Notes under the pieces: model-generated
What the model was told of the DNA's origin: nothing
The model's database searches: none
What the model saw: the letters and a program-made list of their open reading frames with translations, nothing else
In this document: positions 7,983-15,855 of the stretch, one piece after another
How the letters are laid out: each line of letters opens with the position of its first letter
How positions within the stretch are numbered: position 1 is the stretch's first letter
Program-made: the position numbers and the translations under genes
Source of the DNA: Archangium sp.
GTDB taxonomy: Bacteria; Myxococcota; Myxococcia; Myxococcales; Myxococcaceae
Reading direction: 5' to 3'
Length of the DNA stretch: 64,000 nucleotides
Assembly: GCA_030695565.1 (NCBI GenBank)
Contig: JAUYRZ010000128.1
Location: 1 to 64,000, forward strand

Positions 7983-8263
7983 CCGCGCAATTTTCCATGC
8001 GCGCGAAGCGCCGCAATCAGCCGCTGCTTCGGCTTCGCCGGGCGAGCGATCGCCTCGAGAAAGATTTCGCGATCCGCGCCCGTCAACCGCATGCGGTCGT
8101 GGTCTTCGATGACGCGCCGGGCGCCTTCAAAGGCGAGGTCGCCAGCTGCCAGCCCCGAGATGGCGCTGGCCTGTTCGATGAGCTTGCGGACCGAGGGAGC
8201 AACCCGCAGTTCCAGGCGCTCGGTCTTGCGTTCGACTGACCGGTTCCGTCGTGGTGCCGACAT
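7979..8263 (-). CDS. DUF1778 (TacA-like) antitoxin
   Basis: A 94-residue protein of the DUF1778 family. The N-terminal part (KTERLELRVAPSVRKLIEQAS) is a ribbon-helix-helix DNA-binding domain, and the C-terminal part (DREIFLEAIARP) is the segment that wraps the acetyltransferase toxin. It is cotranscribed with and overlaps the toxin gene. A perfect palindrome 9 bp upstream is the probable operator through which the pair represses itself. Confidence 0.85.
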   Translation of the reverse strand: MSAPRRNRSVERKTERLELRVAPSVRKLIEQASAISGLAAGDLAFEGARRVIEDHDRMRLTGADREIFLEAIARPAKPKQRLIAALRAHGKLRG

Positions 8264-8272
8264 GTTGGAAAA

Positions 8273-8291
8273 GTACGGTGATTAGCCGTAC
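8273..8291. promoter_or_regulatory. palindromic operator of the tacAT-like module
   Basis: Perfect inverted repeat GTACGG-7 nt-CCGTAC immediately upstream of the antitoxin start, in an AT-richer patch. Its position and symmetry fit a ribbon-helix-helix dimer site. Confidence 0.65.
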
Positions 8292-8325
8292 ATTGCAACC
8301 CGACGGAGAGTCGTGACCCGAGGCT

Positions 8326-9420
8326 TCACTTCACTTGCAGCACGTACAGCGTGGTCACTTCCTTCGACCGCGCCGCGTGAAGCGGATCGCTCTTGTCCTT
8401 CGCCTTGCCGTGTTTGGCCGTCATCTCGAACCGGCCCGCGATCGTCAGCAGGCAACGATCGAACTCGGCCTCGAGCCAGCCCTGCTCACGCAGCCCCAGC
8501 AGCTCAGCGAGGTTCGAGATCAACAACGCGCCACGCCCACCCGGCGTCAGGTGCTTGGGCAAACCATCGAGGAAGCCCATCAACATCTGGCTGCCTTCAT
8601 CGAACACGGCGCGGTCCACCCGGTTCTTCGGCGGCTCAGGCACCCATGGCGGGTTGCACACCACCAGGTCCGCGCGGCCCTTCGGGTACAGCGCGCGTTC
8701 TTCGATGGTGAACTTGTCCTCCACCTTGAAGAACTTCGCGTTCTCCTGCGCACACGCCACCGCGCGTGGATCGATGTCGGTGCCCACGACCGAAGCGGCG
8801 CCCTTCTGCAGCAGCATCAGCGCCAGCACGCCGGTGCCCGTACCGATGTCGAAGCAGGTCTTGCCCTTCACCTCACCCAACCGCCGCAGCAGCTCGATGT
8901 AGTCCGTGCGCGTGGGCAGGTAGACGCCGTAGTGCGGAGTCAGCTTGCGCGTGAGCCCGGGAACCTCGAGGCCCTTCTTGCGCCACTCCGCCGCGCCGAC
9001 CAGGCCGAGCAGGGTCTTGAGCGGCACCACCGTGCGCGCGTCGGTCGTCTTGCCCCACGCCTGCTTGCACGCCACCGTCACGTCGGGCGCGCGCTTGAGG
9101 GCGAGTTTGTAGTCTGCGTCGAGCTCCACCACGATTCGACCCAGCGTCTCGTGCTCGATGGCCCGGGCGCGGCGTTCGGAGCGGAAGGACTCCAGCGGCG
9201 TGCCCGAATGGCGGGGGGTGGGCAAGCGCCGACCCATGGCACCCAGCAGCTGCCGCGCGTTGTGAAAGTCACCCTGGTACAAGAGGAACGAGCCCTTGCG
9301 GACGAGCCTCAGCGCGTCGTCGGCCTTCAGGGCGTCGTCGACGGGGATCAGCTTCTCCGGAGCGGGGGTGTCGCTCTCGGTTCGCCAGGTAAAGGGAGCT
9401 GCTTCAGGAGCGTCAGGCAC
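8326..9420 (-). CDS. class I SAM-dependent methyltransferase with NPPW motif
   Basis: A 364-residue protein (GTG start). The N-terminal 170 residues are a family-specific extension. The C-terminal half is a Rossmann methyltransferase with motif I FDIGTGTGVLAL and the catalytic-type motif CNPPWVPEP. NPPW/Y motifs are typical of enzymes methylating planar amide or amino nitrogens, such as PrmC (glutamine) and RsmC (guanine N2). The substrate cannot be fixed from sequence. It is transcribed divergently from the mannose-1-phosphate guanylyltransferase gene across a 77-bp gap. Confidence 0.75.
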   Translation of the reverse strand: MPDAPEAAPFTWRTESDTPAPEKLIPVDDALKADDALRLVRKGSFLLYQGDFHNARQLLGAMGRRLPTPRHSGTPLESFRSERRARAIEHETLGRIVVELDADYKLALKRAPDVTVACKQAWGKTTDARTVVPLKTLLGLVGAAEWRKKGLEVPGLTRKLTPHYGVYLPTRTDYIELLRRLGEVKGKTCFDIGTGTGVLALMLLQKGAASVVGTDIDPRAVACAQENAKFFKVEDKFTIEERALYPKGRADLVVCNPPWVPEPPKNRVDRAVFDEGSQMLMGFLDGLPKHLTPGGRGALLISNLAELLGLREQGWLEAEFDRCLLTIAGRFEMTAKHGKAKDKSDPLHAARSKEVTTLYVLQVK

Positions 9421-9497
9421 GCGGGCCTTGTGTCACGTTCGCCGCCGGTCCCCAACTCTCTCCTCCTTCGCCATCGAGGGAGGTATAGGGGCGCGAC

Positions 9498-10568
9498 ATG
9501 AGCAACGTCTTCACCGTCATCATGGCTGGTGGCAGCGGAACCCGCTTCTGGCCTCTCTCCCGCAGCTCGCTGCCCAAGCAGTTCCTTCCCCTCACCAGCA
9601 AGCAGCCGCTCATCGCCGAGACGATGAAGCGCATGGCGGGGTTGAGCACGCCCGCACGCACCTCGGTGGTGTGTGGCGCCAAACACGCCGCGCTGGTGAA
9701 GAAGGCGCTGCCGAAGATGCCGAAGCAGAACGTGGTGGTCGAGCCCGAGGCCCGCAACACCGCCCCGGCCATCGCGCTCGCGTGCGCGCACGTGGCGCAC
9801 CAGGATCCCGAAGGGGTCATCGTGGTGTTGCCGTCGGACCAGCACGTGGCCGACGTGGCCGCCTTTCAGAAGAGCATCGAGGAGGCCGTGCGCGTCGCGC
9901 AGACCGGCTTCATCGTGACCCTGGGCATCAAGCCCACCCGTCCGGAGACCGGCTACGGCTACATCCGCCTGGGCGAGCCGATGTCGGGTGACGCGCGCAA
10001 GGTGGCCGCCTTCGCCGAGAAGCCGAATCACGAGACCGCGCAGGGGTACCTCGTGTCGGGTGACTACCTGTGGAACGCGGGCATCTTCGTGTTCCGCGCC
10101 GACGTGATGCTCGCCGCCTTCGCCAGCCACATGCCCGAGCTGGTCAAGCCGCTCGAGAACATCCGCGCAGCGTGGGGCACCAAGAAGGCCGCGGCCGTGC
10201 TGGCCAAGGAGTTCAAGAAGATGCCCGCCACCTCCATCGACTACGGCGTCGCTGAACGCGCGCCCAACATCGCGGTGGTGCCTTCGTCGTGTGGTTGGAG
10301 CGACGTGGGCAGCTTCAACGCGCTGCCTGAGGTGCGCCCCACCGACGCGGCCGGCAACGTGGCAGAGGGCGAGGCGCTGGTGATCGACTCCAGTGGCTGC
10401 GTGGTGCTCGGAGGCCAGAAGCGCGTGGTCGCCGTGGTGGGCATGAAGGACGTGGTGGTGGTCGATGCGGGCGATGCGATCCTCGTGATCCCCAAGGACA
10501 AGTGCCAGGACGTGCGCAAGGTGGTCGAGGCGCTCAAGGCCCAGAAGCGGCTCAAGCACCTGGTCTGA
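9498..10568 (+). CDS. manC: mannose-1-phosphate guanylyltransferase
   Basis: A 356-residue nucleotidyltransferase with the signature VIMAGGSGTRFWPLSR at residues 7-22, KQF, and the mid-protein PSDQHV and EKPN motifs. It forms GDP-mannose from mannose 1-phosphate and GTP, feeding polysaccharide and glycoprotein synthesis. It is the shorter single-domain type, without the C-terminal phosphomannose isomerase domain of bifunctional ManC/AlgA. The phosphomannomutase that supplies its substrate is encoded at 15855-17249. It is followed at 93 bp by the second SRPBCC gene. Confidence 0.88.
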   Translation: MSNVFTVIMAGGSGTRFWPLSRSSLPKQFLPLTSKQPLIAETMKRMAGLSTPARTSVVCGAKHAALVKKALPKMPKQNVVVEPEARNTAPAIALACAHVAHQDPEGVIVVLPSDQHVADVAAFQKSIEEAVRVAQTGFIVTLGIKPTRPETGYGYIRLGEPMSGDARKVAAFAEKPNHETAQGYLVSGDYLWNAGIFVFRADVMLAAFASHMPELVKPLENIRAAWGTKKAAAVLAKEFKKMPATSIDYGVAERAPNIAVVPSSCGWSDVGSFNALPEVRPTDAAGNVAEGEALVIDSSGCVVLGGQKRVVAVVGMKDVVVVDAGDAILVIPKDKCQDVRKVVEALKAQKRLKHLV

Positions 10569-10660
10569 GCTGGAGAGGGCAAGGCACCACCCCGTAACGG
10601 TGCACATGGTTTCCCCGGCCCGCTGCGATCACGCGCCGCCTGCGTGGTACAGAGGGTCTC

Positions 10661-11260
10661 ATGCGCGCCGTCCTGCTCTCTCTCTTCGCCTCCGGCATCG
10701 CCTTCGCGCAGCCCCTCGTGCTCCCCGCCTTCACCGAGGCGGAGTCGAAGAAGCTCAACGCGGGCGAGACGGTGGTGCATGAGGTCAAGCCCACCGACAA
10801 CAAGGGCATCGGCGTGCAGTCGTTCGGTATCGTCGACGCGCCCTCGACCGAGGTGTGGCCCGTGCTGCGCGACTGCGCGCACTTCGACAAGTTCATGCCG
10901 CGCACCAAGAGCAGCGCGGTCAAAGAAGAAGAGGGCGTTCCGCTCTGTCACGTCGAGCTGAACCTGCCCTTCCCGTTGATGAACCTGTGGTCCGACACCA
11001 GGTCGGTGCAGCGCGAAGAGCCGGCGGGGCACTATCACCGCGCGTGGACGCTGGTGCGCGGCACCTACCGGCGCAACAGCGGCTCATGGTCGGTGATGCC
11101 GTGGGGTGATGACGGCAAGAAGACGCTGGTCATCTACGCCATCGACTCGGATCCGATCATCTTGATCCCCGATGGCATCTTGCGTTCGGCGCAGACGGGC
11201 TCGTTGCCCGAGGTGTTCGCGGCGATTCGCAAACGCGTCGTCGCCGTGCGCGCGCCTTGA
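10661..11260 (+). CDS. secreted SRPBCC/START-like protein (copy 2)
   Basis: A 199-residue protein with an N-terminal signal peptide ending AFAQ, then the same SRPBCC domain as the gene at 4264-4890: VDAPSTEVWPVLRDC, NLWSDTRSV, VRGTYRRNSGSW, DSDPIIL. Periplasmic location is inferred. The two copies lie 5.8 kb apart on the same strand and have diverged mainly in the signal peptide and in the loop around residues 85-100. The ligand is unknown. Confidence 0.75.
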   Translation: MRAVLLSLFASGIAFAQPLVLPAFTEAESKKLNAGETVVHEVKPTDNKGIGVQSFGIVDAPSTEVWPVLRDCAHFDKFMPRTKSSAVKEEEGVPLCHVELNLPFPLMNLWSDTRSVQREEPAGHYHRAWTLVRGTYRRNSGSWSVMPWGDDGKKTLVIYAIDSDPIILIPDGILRSAQTGSLPEVFAAIRKRVVAVRAP

Positions 11261-11289
11261 CTGATCCACGGCGATGGCCACCACCGCGC

Positions 11290-11811
11290 TCAGCGGCTGT
11301 GTCCTTCCAGTCCGCTCCACGGCGGCCGGCCCAACGTCAGAATCCGCTCGAAGTTGGCCATCACGACGCCCGCGCTCACCGCCATGCCCGCGGCTGCGAG
11401 CGTGTCTGACGTCGCCGCGACCCAGGCGGCCCCCGCGAGGATCACGACCGGCCGAAGCAACGTGAAGGGGCCCAGCACCAGCACGCTGGCCAACACACCG
11501 AAGTCGAAGCTGCTGCTCAGGTAGAGACCCAGCGCCGCCACCACCAACGTCGCGTAGATGCCGTAGACGAACACCAGCTTCGCCGCGGCCGCGGTCATCG
11601 AGGCCCACACGAGCTCGCCTCCGAACGCGCGCAGCACGAGCCCCAGCCCCAGAAACAGCACGATGGTGAACACCGAGACCAGCGCGCCTCGGCGCATCGA
11701 CGCCGCGTAGTAGTTCCACAAGAAGAGGCGTGGATTGCGCCCAGCCGCCGCGCGAAAGCCGCACAACGTTCCGTCGATGAAGGCGAGCACGCCCAGCAGC
11801 AAGAGCGTCAT
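11290..11811 (-). CDS. integral membrane protein, unknown function
   Basis: A 173-residue protein with about four to five hydrophobic segments (near 1-16, 45-65, 78-100, 105-130 and 135-150). Its ATG overlaps the stop of the upstream methyltransferase gene by 4 nt, so the two are translationally coupled and probably act together. No family recognised. Confidence 0.6.
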   Translation of the reverse strand: MTLLLLGVLAFIDGTLCGFRAAAGRNPRLFLWNYYAASMRRGALVSVFTIVLFLGLGLVLRAFGGELVWASMTAAAAKLVFVYGIYATLVVAALGLYLSSSFDFGVLASVLVLGPFTLLRPVVILAGAAWVAATSDTLAAAGMAVSAGVVMANFERILTLGRPPWSGLEGHSR

Positions 11812-12725
11812 GAGAAGGGCTCCAGCCGCGCTGACAGCGGGCCCAATCTCTCGCGGAAGGGTTCTGCGAACTCCGCCCGCACACCCACCAACGTGTTCAT
11901 CGTGCGGAGGATCGGCAGCAGCGAGGGCTTGCCGTCGAACAACGCGAACCGAAGTGGGCTGCCGCCTTCACGAGAAGCCGAGAGCAACACCTCGCAGGGA
12001 TGGGCGCGGACCGCCGAGAGCACGCCGTCGTGCCGGGCCAACGGCTCTCGCATGCGCGCCTGGTGGAAGATCCACGAGCCGAGCGGCGCCGCCCACGAGG
12101 CCTTGATGTCGCAGTGGAGCATCGCCGCTGCACCCACGCTGGCCTGGCTGCGGAAGAACCCGGTGAGCGCTTCGCCGCGGAAGTGATGAATGACTCCGGT
12201 GGAGAGAAACACGTGCGCCTGCTGCTCGAGCGTGAACGCATTCGCTACGCGGAATTTGCAGCGCAGGCCCTCTTCGCGCGCGAGCTTTTCGGCGTTGGCG
12301 ATCAGCGTGGGGTTGAAGTCACAGCCGAGCAGCTCGACGTCGTCACCGAGCGCTCCGTACGCCGCGAGCCAACGCAGCACGAAGCCCATGCCGCAGCCGA
12401 TGTCGACGATGCGCAGCGGCCGCTGGGGGAGCTTCGCGCGCAGCACCTCGAGCATCGGCGCGAGCAACTGCAGCAGCCGCTGCCCATTGCGAAACTCGTA
12501 CGACAACCGCTGCAGCTCGCAGTGCGCGCGCACCAGGATGCCGTCGACCGTCGCTGCGTCGAGCACTTCGCCCCCGGGAATTCCATCGAGGATTCGTTCG
12601 GCGGTGCGCATGCCGTGTCGACGCAGCACCGCACGCACGGCACCCCGCGACACGGGTTTGCGCGCGAGCGTGTCGAGGTCCGTGTCGAGGAGCAGGTCGC
12701 TCAGTTCCGGCCAGTCGGCGTTCAT
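11808..12725 (-). CDS. SAM-dependent methyltransferase
   Basis: A 305-residue protein starting at ATG 12725. A longer in-frame reading upstream overlaps the divergent gene and is not supported. Motif I is RIVDIGCGMGFVLRWL, followed by an acidic residue after CDF and the STGVIHHF segment typical of class I methyltransferases. The N-terminal 90 residues are a helical extension. The target is unknown. It overlaps by 4 nt and is coupled with the downstream membrane protein gene. Confidence 0.75.
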   Translation of the reverse strand: MNADWPELSDLLLDTDLDTLARKPVSRGAVRAVLRRHGMRTAERILDGIPGGEVLDAATVDGILVRAHCELQRLSYEFRNGQRLLQLLAPMLEVLRAKLPQRPLRIVDIGCGMGFVLRWLAAYGALGDDVELLGCDFNPTLIANAEKLAREEGLRCKFRVANAFTLEQQAHVFLSTGVIHHFRGEALTGFFRSQASVGAAAMLHCDIKASWAAPLGSWIFHQARMREPLARHDGVLSAVRAHPCEVLLSASREGGSPLRFALFDGKPSLLPILRTMNTLVGVRAEFAEPFRERLGPLSARLEPFS

Positions 12726-12804
12726 CGTTTCCGAAGCGTGACAGACCCATCGAAAGGACAGGTGCGGTTTTCTGTGCAGACCTGGGAGGTGAGAGGCTTC
12801 GTTC

Positions 12805-13293
12805 ATGAGCTCCAGCGCCCTCCTGCTCCTCGTCGTGCTCTCGGCCGAGTGTCCGAAAGAGCTCTTCCGCATCGAGCGCAGCAAGAACGCCAACGTCGTC
12901 GTGTACGAGGGAAACCGGGGCACCCAGACGCCGATCGACGCAGACCAGCCGGTCAGCGCGAGCTGGTTGCTGTTGGCCACCACGGGAGAGCGTGCGCGGC
13001 TCGGATTTCTCGAGAAGCTGCTCGCGTACGGGTTCGAGGCGCGGGTGGTGGAGAAGGGGCAGAGCGCGACGCTCACCTTGAAGGCGCTGCGTGGCCGACC
13101 GCTCAAAGTGGTGCAGCGTGAAGGCTGCCTCGCGGCGATCGGTTCGATCGACGGCGCGCACGCGGTGCTCAAGCGGGTGTTCGTGACCACGGATGAACGG
13201 GGGGCGACCCCGAAGGTGATTGGCGTCGAGCTGTTCGGAGTCGATGCAGTGACAGGTGCTGAGCGCACGGAGAAGCTCGTCGCTGGCAAGTAG
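12805..13293 (+). CDS. DUF4833-like secreted protein
   Basis: A 162-residue protein with a short N-terminal hydrophobic signal (MSSSALLLLVVLSA). The start of the mature part, LFRIERSKNANVVVYEGNRG, resembles the DUF4833 family (secreted, unknown function). It ends 2 bp before the convergent kinase gene. Family assignment is from memory of the motif and is moderately sure. Confidence 0.6.
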   Translation: MSSSALLLLVVLSAECPKELFRIERSKNANVVVYEGNRGTQTPIDADQPVSASWLLLATTGERARLGFLEKLLAYGFEARVVEKGQSATLTLKALRGRPLKVVQREGCLAAIGSIDGAHAVLKRVFVTTDERGATPKVIGVELFGVDAVTGAERTEKLVAGK

Positions 13294-13295
13294 AT

Positions 13296-14315
13296 TCAGT
13301 GGTTCCAGTCGATCAAGTCGACGGTCTCCGTCGCCATCTTGAAGTCGATCACTTCGCGCGTCCCCATCACGTCGCCGCCCACCTGAAACGGCATCGGCCG
13401 CGACAGGTGGAGCCGCACGCCGGTCACCCACCAATCGAACATGCCCGGCAGCTCTTTGCCGCCCCACAGGTTGAACATGTTGTTCACCCCGATCAGCACG
13501 TGCCGGTCGTACACGCGGAAGTTCATCCGCCCCGGCACCGCGGTCGCGTGGGGGAAGGCCATGAACTTCGAGCCCCAGTACGGCTCGATGCCCGCGGCGC
13601 CGATCGACATCGGCCCCTCGTAGAGCGTGGTCTGCGTGGCCGGCACCAGCACCCGCTGCTGGTGCTGATCGAAGGTGAGCGCGGGCTCGCCGAGATTCTC
13701 GAGCCGCAGCTGGGTGCCTCCTTCGCGCGCCCGTTGAAGTTCACCGGGCACCGTGAGGCGGAACAACGAATAGAGGTAGCCGCCGAGGCCCTTGCTCAAC
13801 CGTGCCGCCAGGCCGCCCGCGAGGATCTGCTGTTGGCGGTTCTCCAGGTTGCGTTTGTAGTCGTTGAGCAACGTCGCATCCCAACCGACGCCGGTGAACT
13901 GACAGAGCTTTCCTTCGACTTCGCACAGCTGGAAATGCCGCGAAGGCGCGGCGAGCGGCATCGTGGGCAGCCGGCGCAGCTCGGTCTCGTAGCGGTGCGC
14001 CCCGACCGCTGAAGGCCAACCGTTGCCCGTGCCGAGCTTGAAGAGCCCGATGAGGGGAAACGTCTTCGCGCCGCGCTTGCGCAACGAGTTGAGCAACGCC
14101 ACCACGGTGCCGTCGCCGCCGCCGCAGAACAAGATGCGCGGGGGTGACCTCACCAGCTCGTCAGCGTGACGCTCGGCCTCGTCGAAGCTGGAGCACGCGA
14201 AGACCCGCGCCTCGGGCAGCGTGGTGTGGAAGGCGTCGACGCGCGCCTGGGTGACGCGTTTGGCGTGGGTGTTGAACCAGCCCGCTACGTCTGCGCCCCG
14301 GCCGATGACTTCCAT
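13296..14315 (-). CDS. diacylglycerol/lipid kinase-like protein
   Basis: A 339-residue protein from ATG 14315. A GTG at 14324, overlapping the upstream stop, is an equally possible start. The N-terminal half has the diacylglycerol kinase catalytic pattern, including the nucleotide loop FCGGGDGTVVALLN, then GTGNGWPSAVGA. Family members phosphorylate diacylglycerol, sphingosine or undecaprenol-type lipids, and which applies here is unknown. The C-terminal half is the usual beta-sandwich. It is transcribed with the upstream DUF7079-like gene, with the two ends within a few bases. Confidence 0.78.
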   Translation of the reverse strand: MEVIGRGADVAGWFNTHAKRVTQARVDAFHTTLPEARVFACSSFDEAERHADELVRSPPRILFCGGGDGTVVALLNSLRKRGAKTFPLIGLFKLGTGNGWPSAVGAHRYETELRRLPTMPLAAPSRHFQLCEVEGKLCQFTGVGWDATLLNDYKRNLENRQQQILAGGLAARLSKGLGGYLYSLFRLTVPGELQRAREGGTQLRLENLGEPALTFDQHQQRVLVPATQTTLYEGPMSIGAAGIEPYWGSKFMAFPHATAVPGRMNFRVYDRHVLIGVNNMFNLWGGKELPGMFDWWVTGVRLHLSRPMPFQVGGDVMGTREVIDFKMATETVDLIDWNH

Positions 14316-14320
14316 GGTCT

Positions 14321-14902
14321 TCACACCGACAACAACTTCATCACCGCCGCCGAGCACGCGTCTGCGCGCTCGTCGCCCATCAGCATGGCGCGGCAGACGG
14401 GCTCGTACCGAACCCATTCTTCCCGCGCGACGCCCATCACTTCTTTCATGCGAATCGGTGAGGCCACCAGAGACTCACGCGCCGGATCTTCGAAGTAGCG
14501 GCGACCGAGCAGGTCGAGCGCGCGCACCCGGGTCTCGCGTTCCTCCGGGCTCAGCTCGCGCAGCCACGCCGTCACCTGCCGGGTGGCCAGCCAGCTGGCC
14601 TGCACCAGGCCGCCGTGCGCGCGCCGGGTGAGCCAGGGAATGCTGCCGTGGTTCGCCCGATTGATCAGCGCCTGTTCGTCGAGCTTCAACAGGGCCCACT
14701 CGCCGGCGATGTCGAGCAGGTTGTGAATCGCCTCGGGGAAGACCTCGGCCCAGAAGATGCGCTCGAGCGCTTCGTCGTCGTGGCCCGACGCTGCGCAGCG
14801 GCGCGCCACGTGAGGCACGCTCCAGCGCGTCTCGGTGTCGAGGAAGAGGTCGCTCATCGCCTCCCACACCGGGCGCCGGCGGAGGAGATCATCGTGCGTC
14901 AT
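14321..14902 (-). CDS. DUF7079-like protein
   Basis: A 193-residue protein beginning RRPVWEAMSDLFLDTE, then FWAEVFPEAIHNLLDIAGEW, a pattern I associate with the DUF7079 family of small, often immunity-like proteins. The C-terminal half is an extra helical region. There is no signal peptide, so it is cytoplasmic. It is directly upstream of and overlaps the possible GTG start of the lipid kinase gene. Function unknown. Confidence 0.55.
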   Translation of the reverse strand: MTHDDLLRRRPVWEAMSDLFLDTETRWSVPHVARRCAASGHDDEALERIFWAEVFPEAIHNLLDIAGEWALLKLDEQALINRANHGSIPWLTRRAHGGLVQASWLATRQVTAWLRELSPEERETRVRALDLLGRRYFEDPARESLVASPIRMKEVMGVAREEWVRYEPVCRAMLMGDERADACSAAVMKLLSV

Positions 14903-14973
14903 GATTCACCGTTCGCCCCGAGAGAAGCCGAGGGGCCACGTGCCGCACGAAGCAGAGGTGGCATCTTGACGGC

Positions 14974-15855
14974 TCATGACAACAGCGCCGCGCCCACGAG
15001 CCCGGAGTCATCACCCAGCGAGGCCATGACGATCTTCACCGCCGCGGCCGAAGCCACGGTCGAACGGCGGGCCACCGTCTCCCTGATTCGCTGCACCATG
15101 CCGGGGCATCGGGAGAGCACGCCGCCCCCCAGCACCAGCACCCCCGGGTTGAGCACCGTCACCTGATTGGCGATCGCCAACGCGAGGTGACCGACCGCGA
15201 AGTCGTACAGGCGCCTGGCGGTGGCATCACCCGCTGCAGCCAGCGGCTCGAGATCCGCCGCGGTGCCGCTCAGGCCTTCTTCCTTCATCCACTCGCCGAG
15301 CTTCATGCCGCCCATGTACGCCTCGAGGCAGCCCTGTTGCCCGCAGCCACACAGGCGCCCGCCGTCGACCATCAGCTTCACGTGACCGAACTCGCCCGAG
15401 ACCTGGCTGACGCCGGACAACAACGACCCACCCGCGATGATCGCGCTGCCCACGCCGGTGCCCACGAACACGGTCAACGCATCGCTGGTGCCCTTCGCCG
15501 CACCGGCCGCGTATTCACCCCACGCCGCCGCGGAGAGATCGTTCACCAGCCGCACCGGCCTGCCCACCGCTGCCGAGAGCGGCGTACCGAAGTCGACCTC
15601 ACGCCAGCCCAGGTTCGGAGCGTTCGCCACCACCGGCCCGCGCAACATGCCCGCGAACCCCACGCCCACCGACCCCGTCGCTTCGGGGTGCGCGGCCGCG
15701 AGCCGGTTGAGCAACGCGGCCGTGCCGCTCACCACCGCCTCCACGCTGCGGTCGGTCCACGTCTGCTTTTCAGAGGCGACGATGCGGCCCGTGCTGCGTT
15801 CGACCACCGCGACACGAGCCGTCGTACCGCCCAGGTCTACCCCCAGGGAGAGCAT
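14974..15855 (-). CDS. ROK-family sugar kinase (glucokinase-like)
   Basis: A 293-residue protein starting at ATG 15855. It has the N-terminal phosphate loop DLGGTTARVAVV (from residue 7), the mid-protein GTGVGSAII, EFGH and the zinc motif CGCGQQGCLEAY, all diagnostic of ROK kinases. It probably phosphorylates glucose or a related hexose in the cytoplasm. Its start overlaps the phosphomannomutase stop (TGATG), so kinase and mutase form a coupled operon converting a free hexose to its 1-phosphate. Confidence 0.85.
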   Translation of the reverse strand: MLSLGVDLGGTTARVAVVERSTGRIVASEKQTWTDRSVEAVVSGTAALLNRLAAAHPEATGSVGVGFAGMLRGPVVANAPNLGWREVDFGTPLSAAVGRPVRLVNDLSAAAWGEYAAGAAKGTSDALTVFVGTGVGSAIIAGGSLLSGVSQVSGEFGHVKLMVDGGRLCGCGQQGCLEAYMGGMKLGEWMKEEGLSGTAADLEPLAAAGDATARRLYDFAVGHLALAIANQVTVLNPGVLVLGGGVLSRCPGMVQRIRETVARRSTVASAAAVKIVMASLGDDSGLVGAALLS

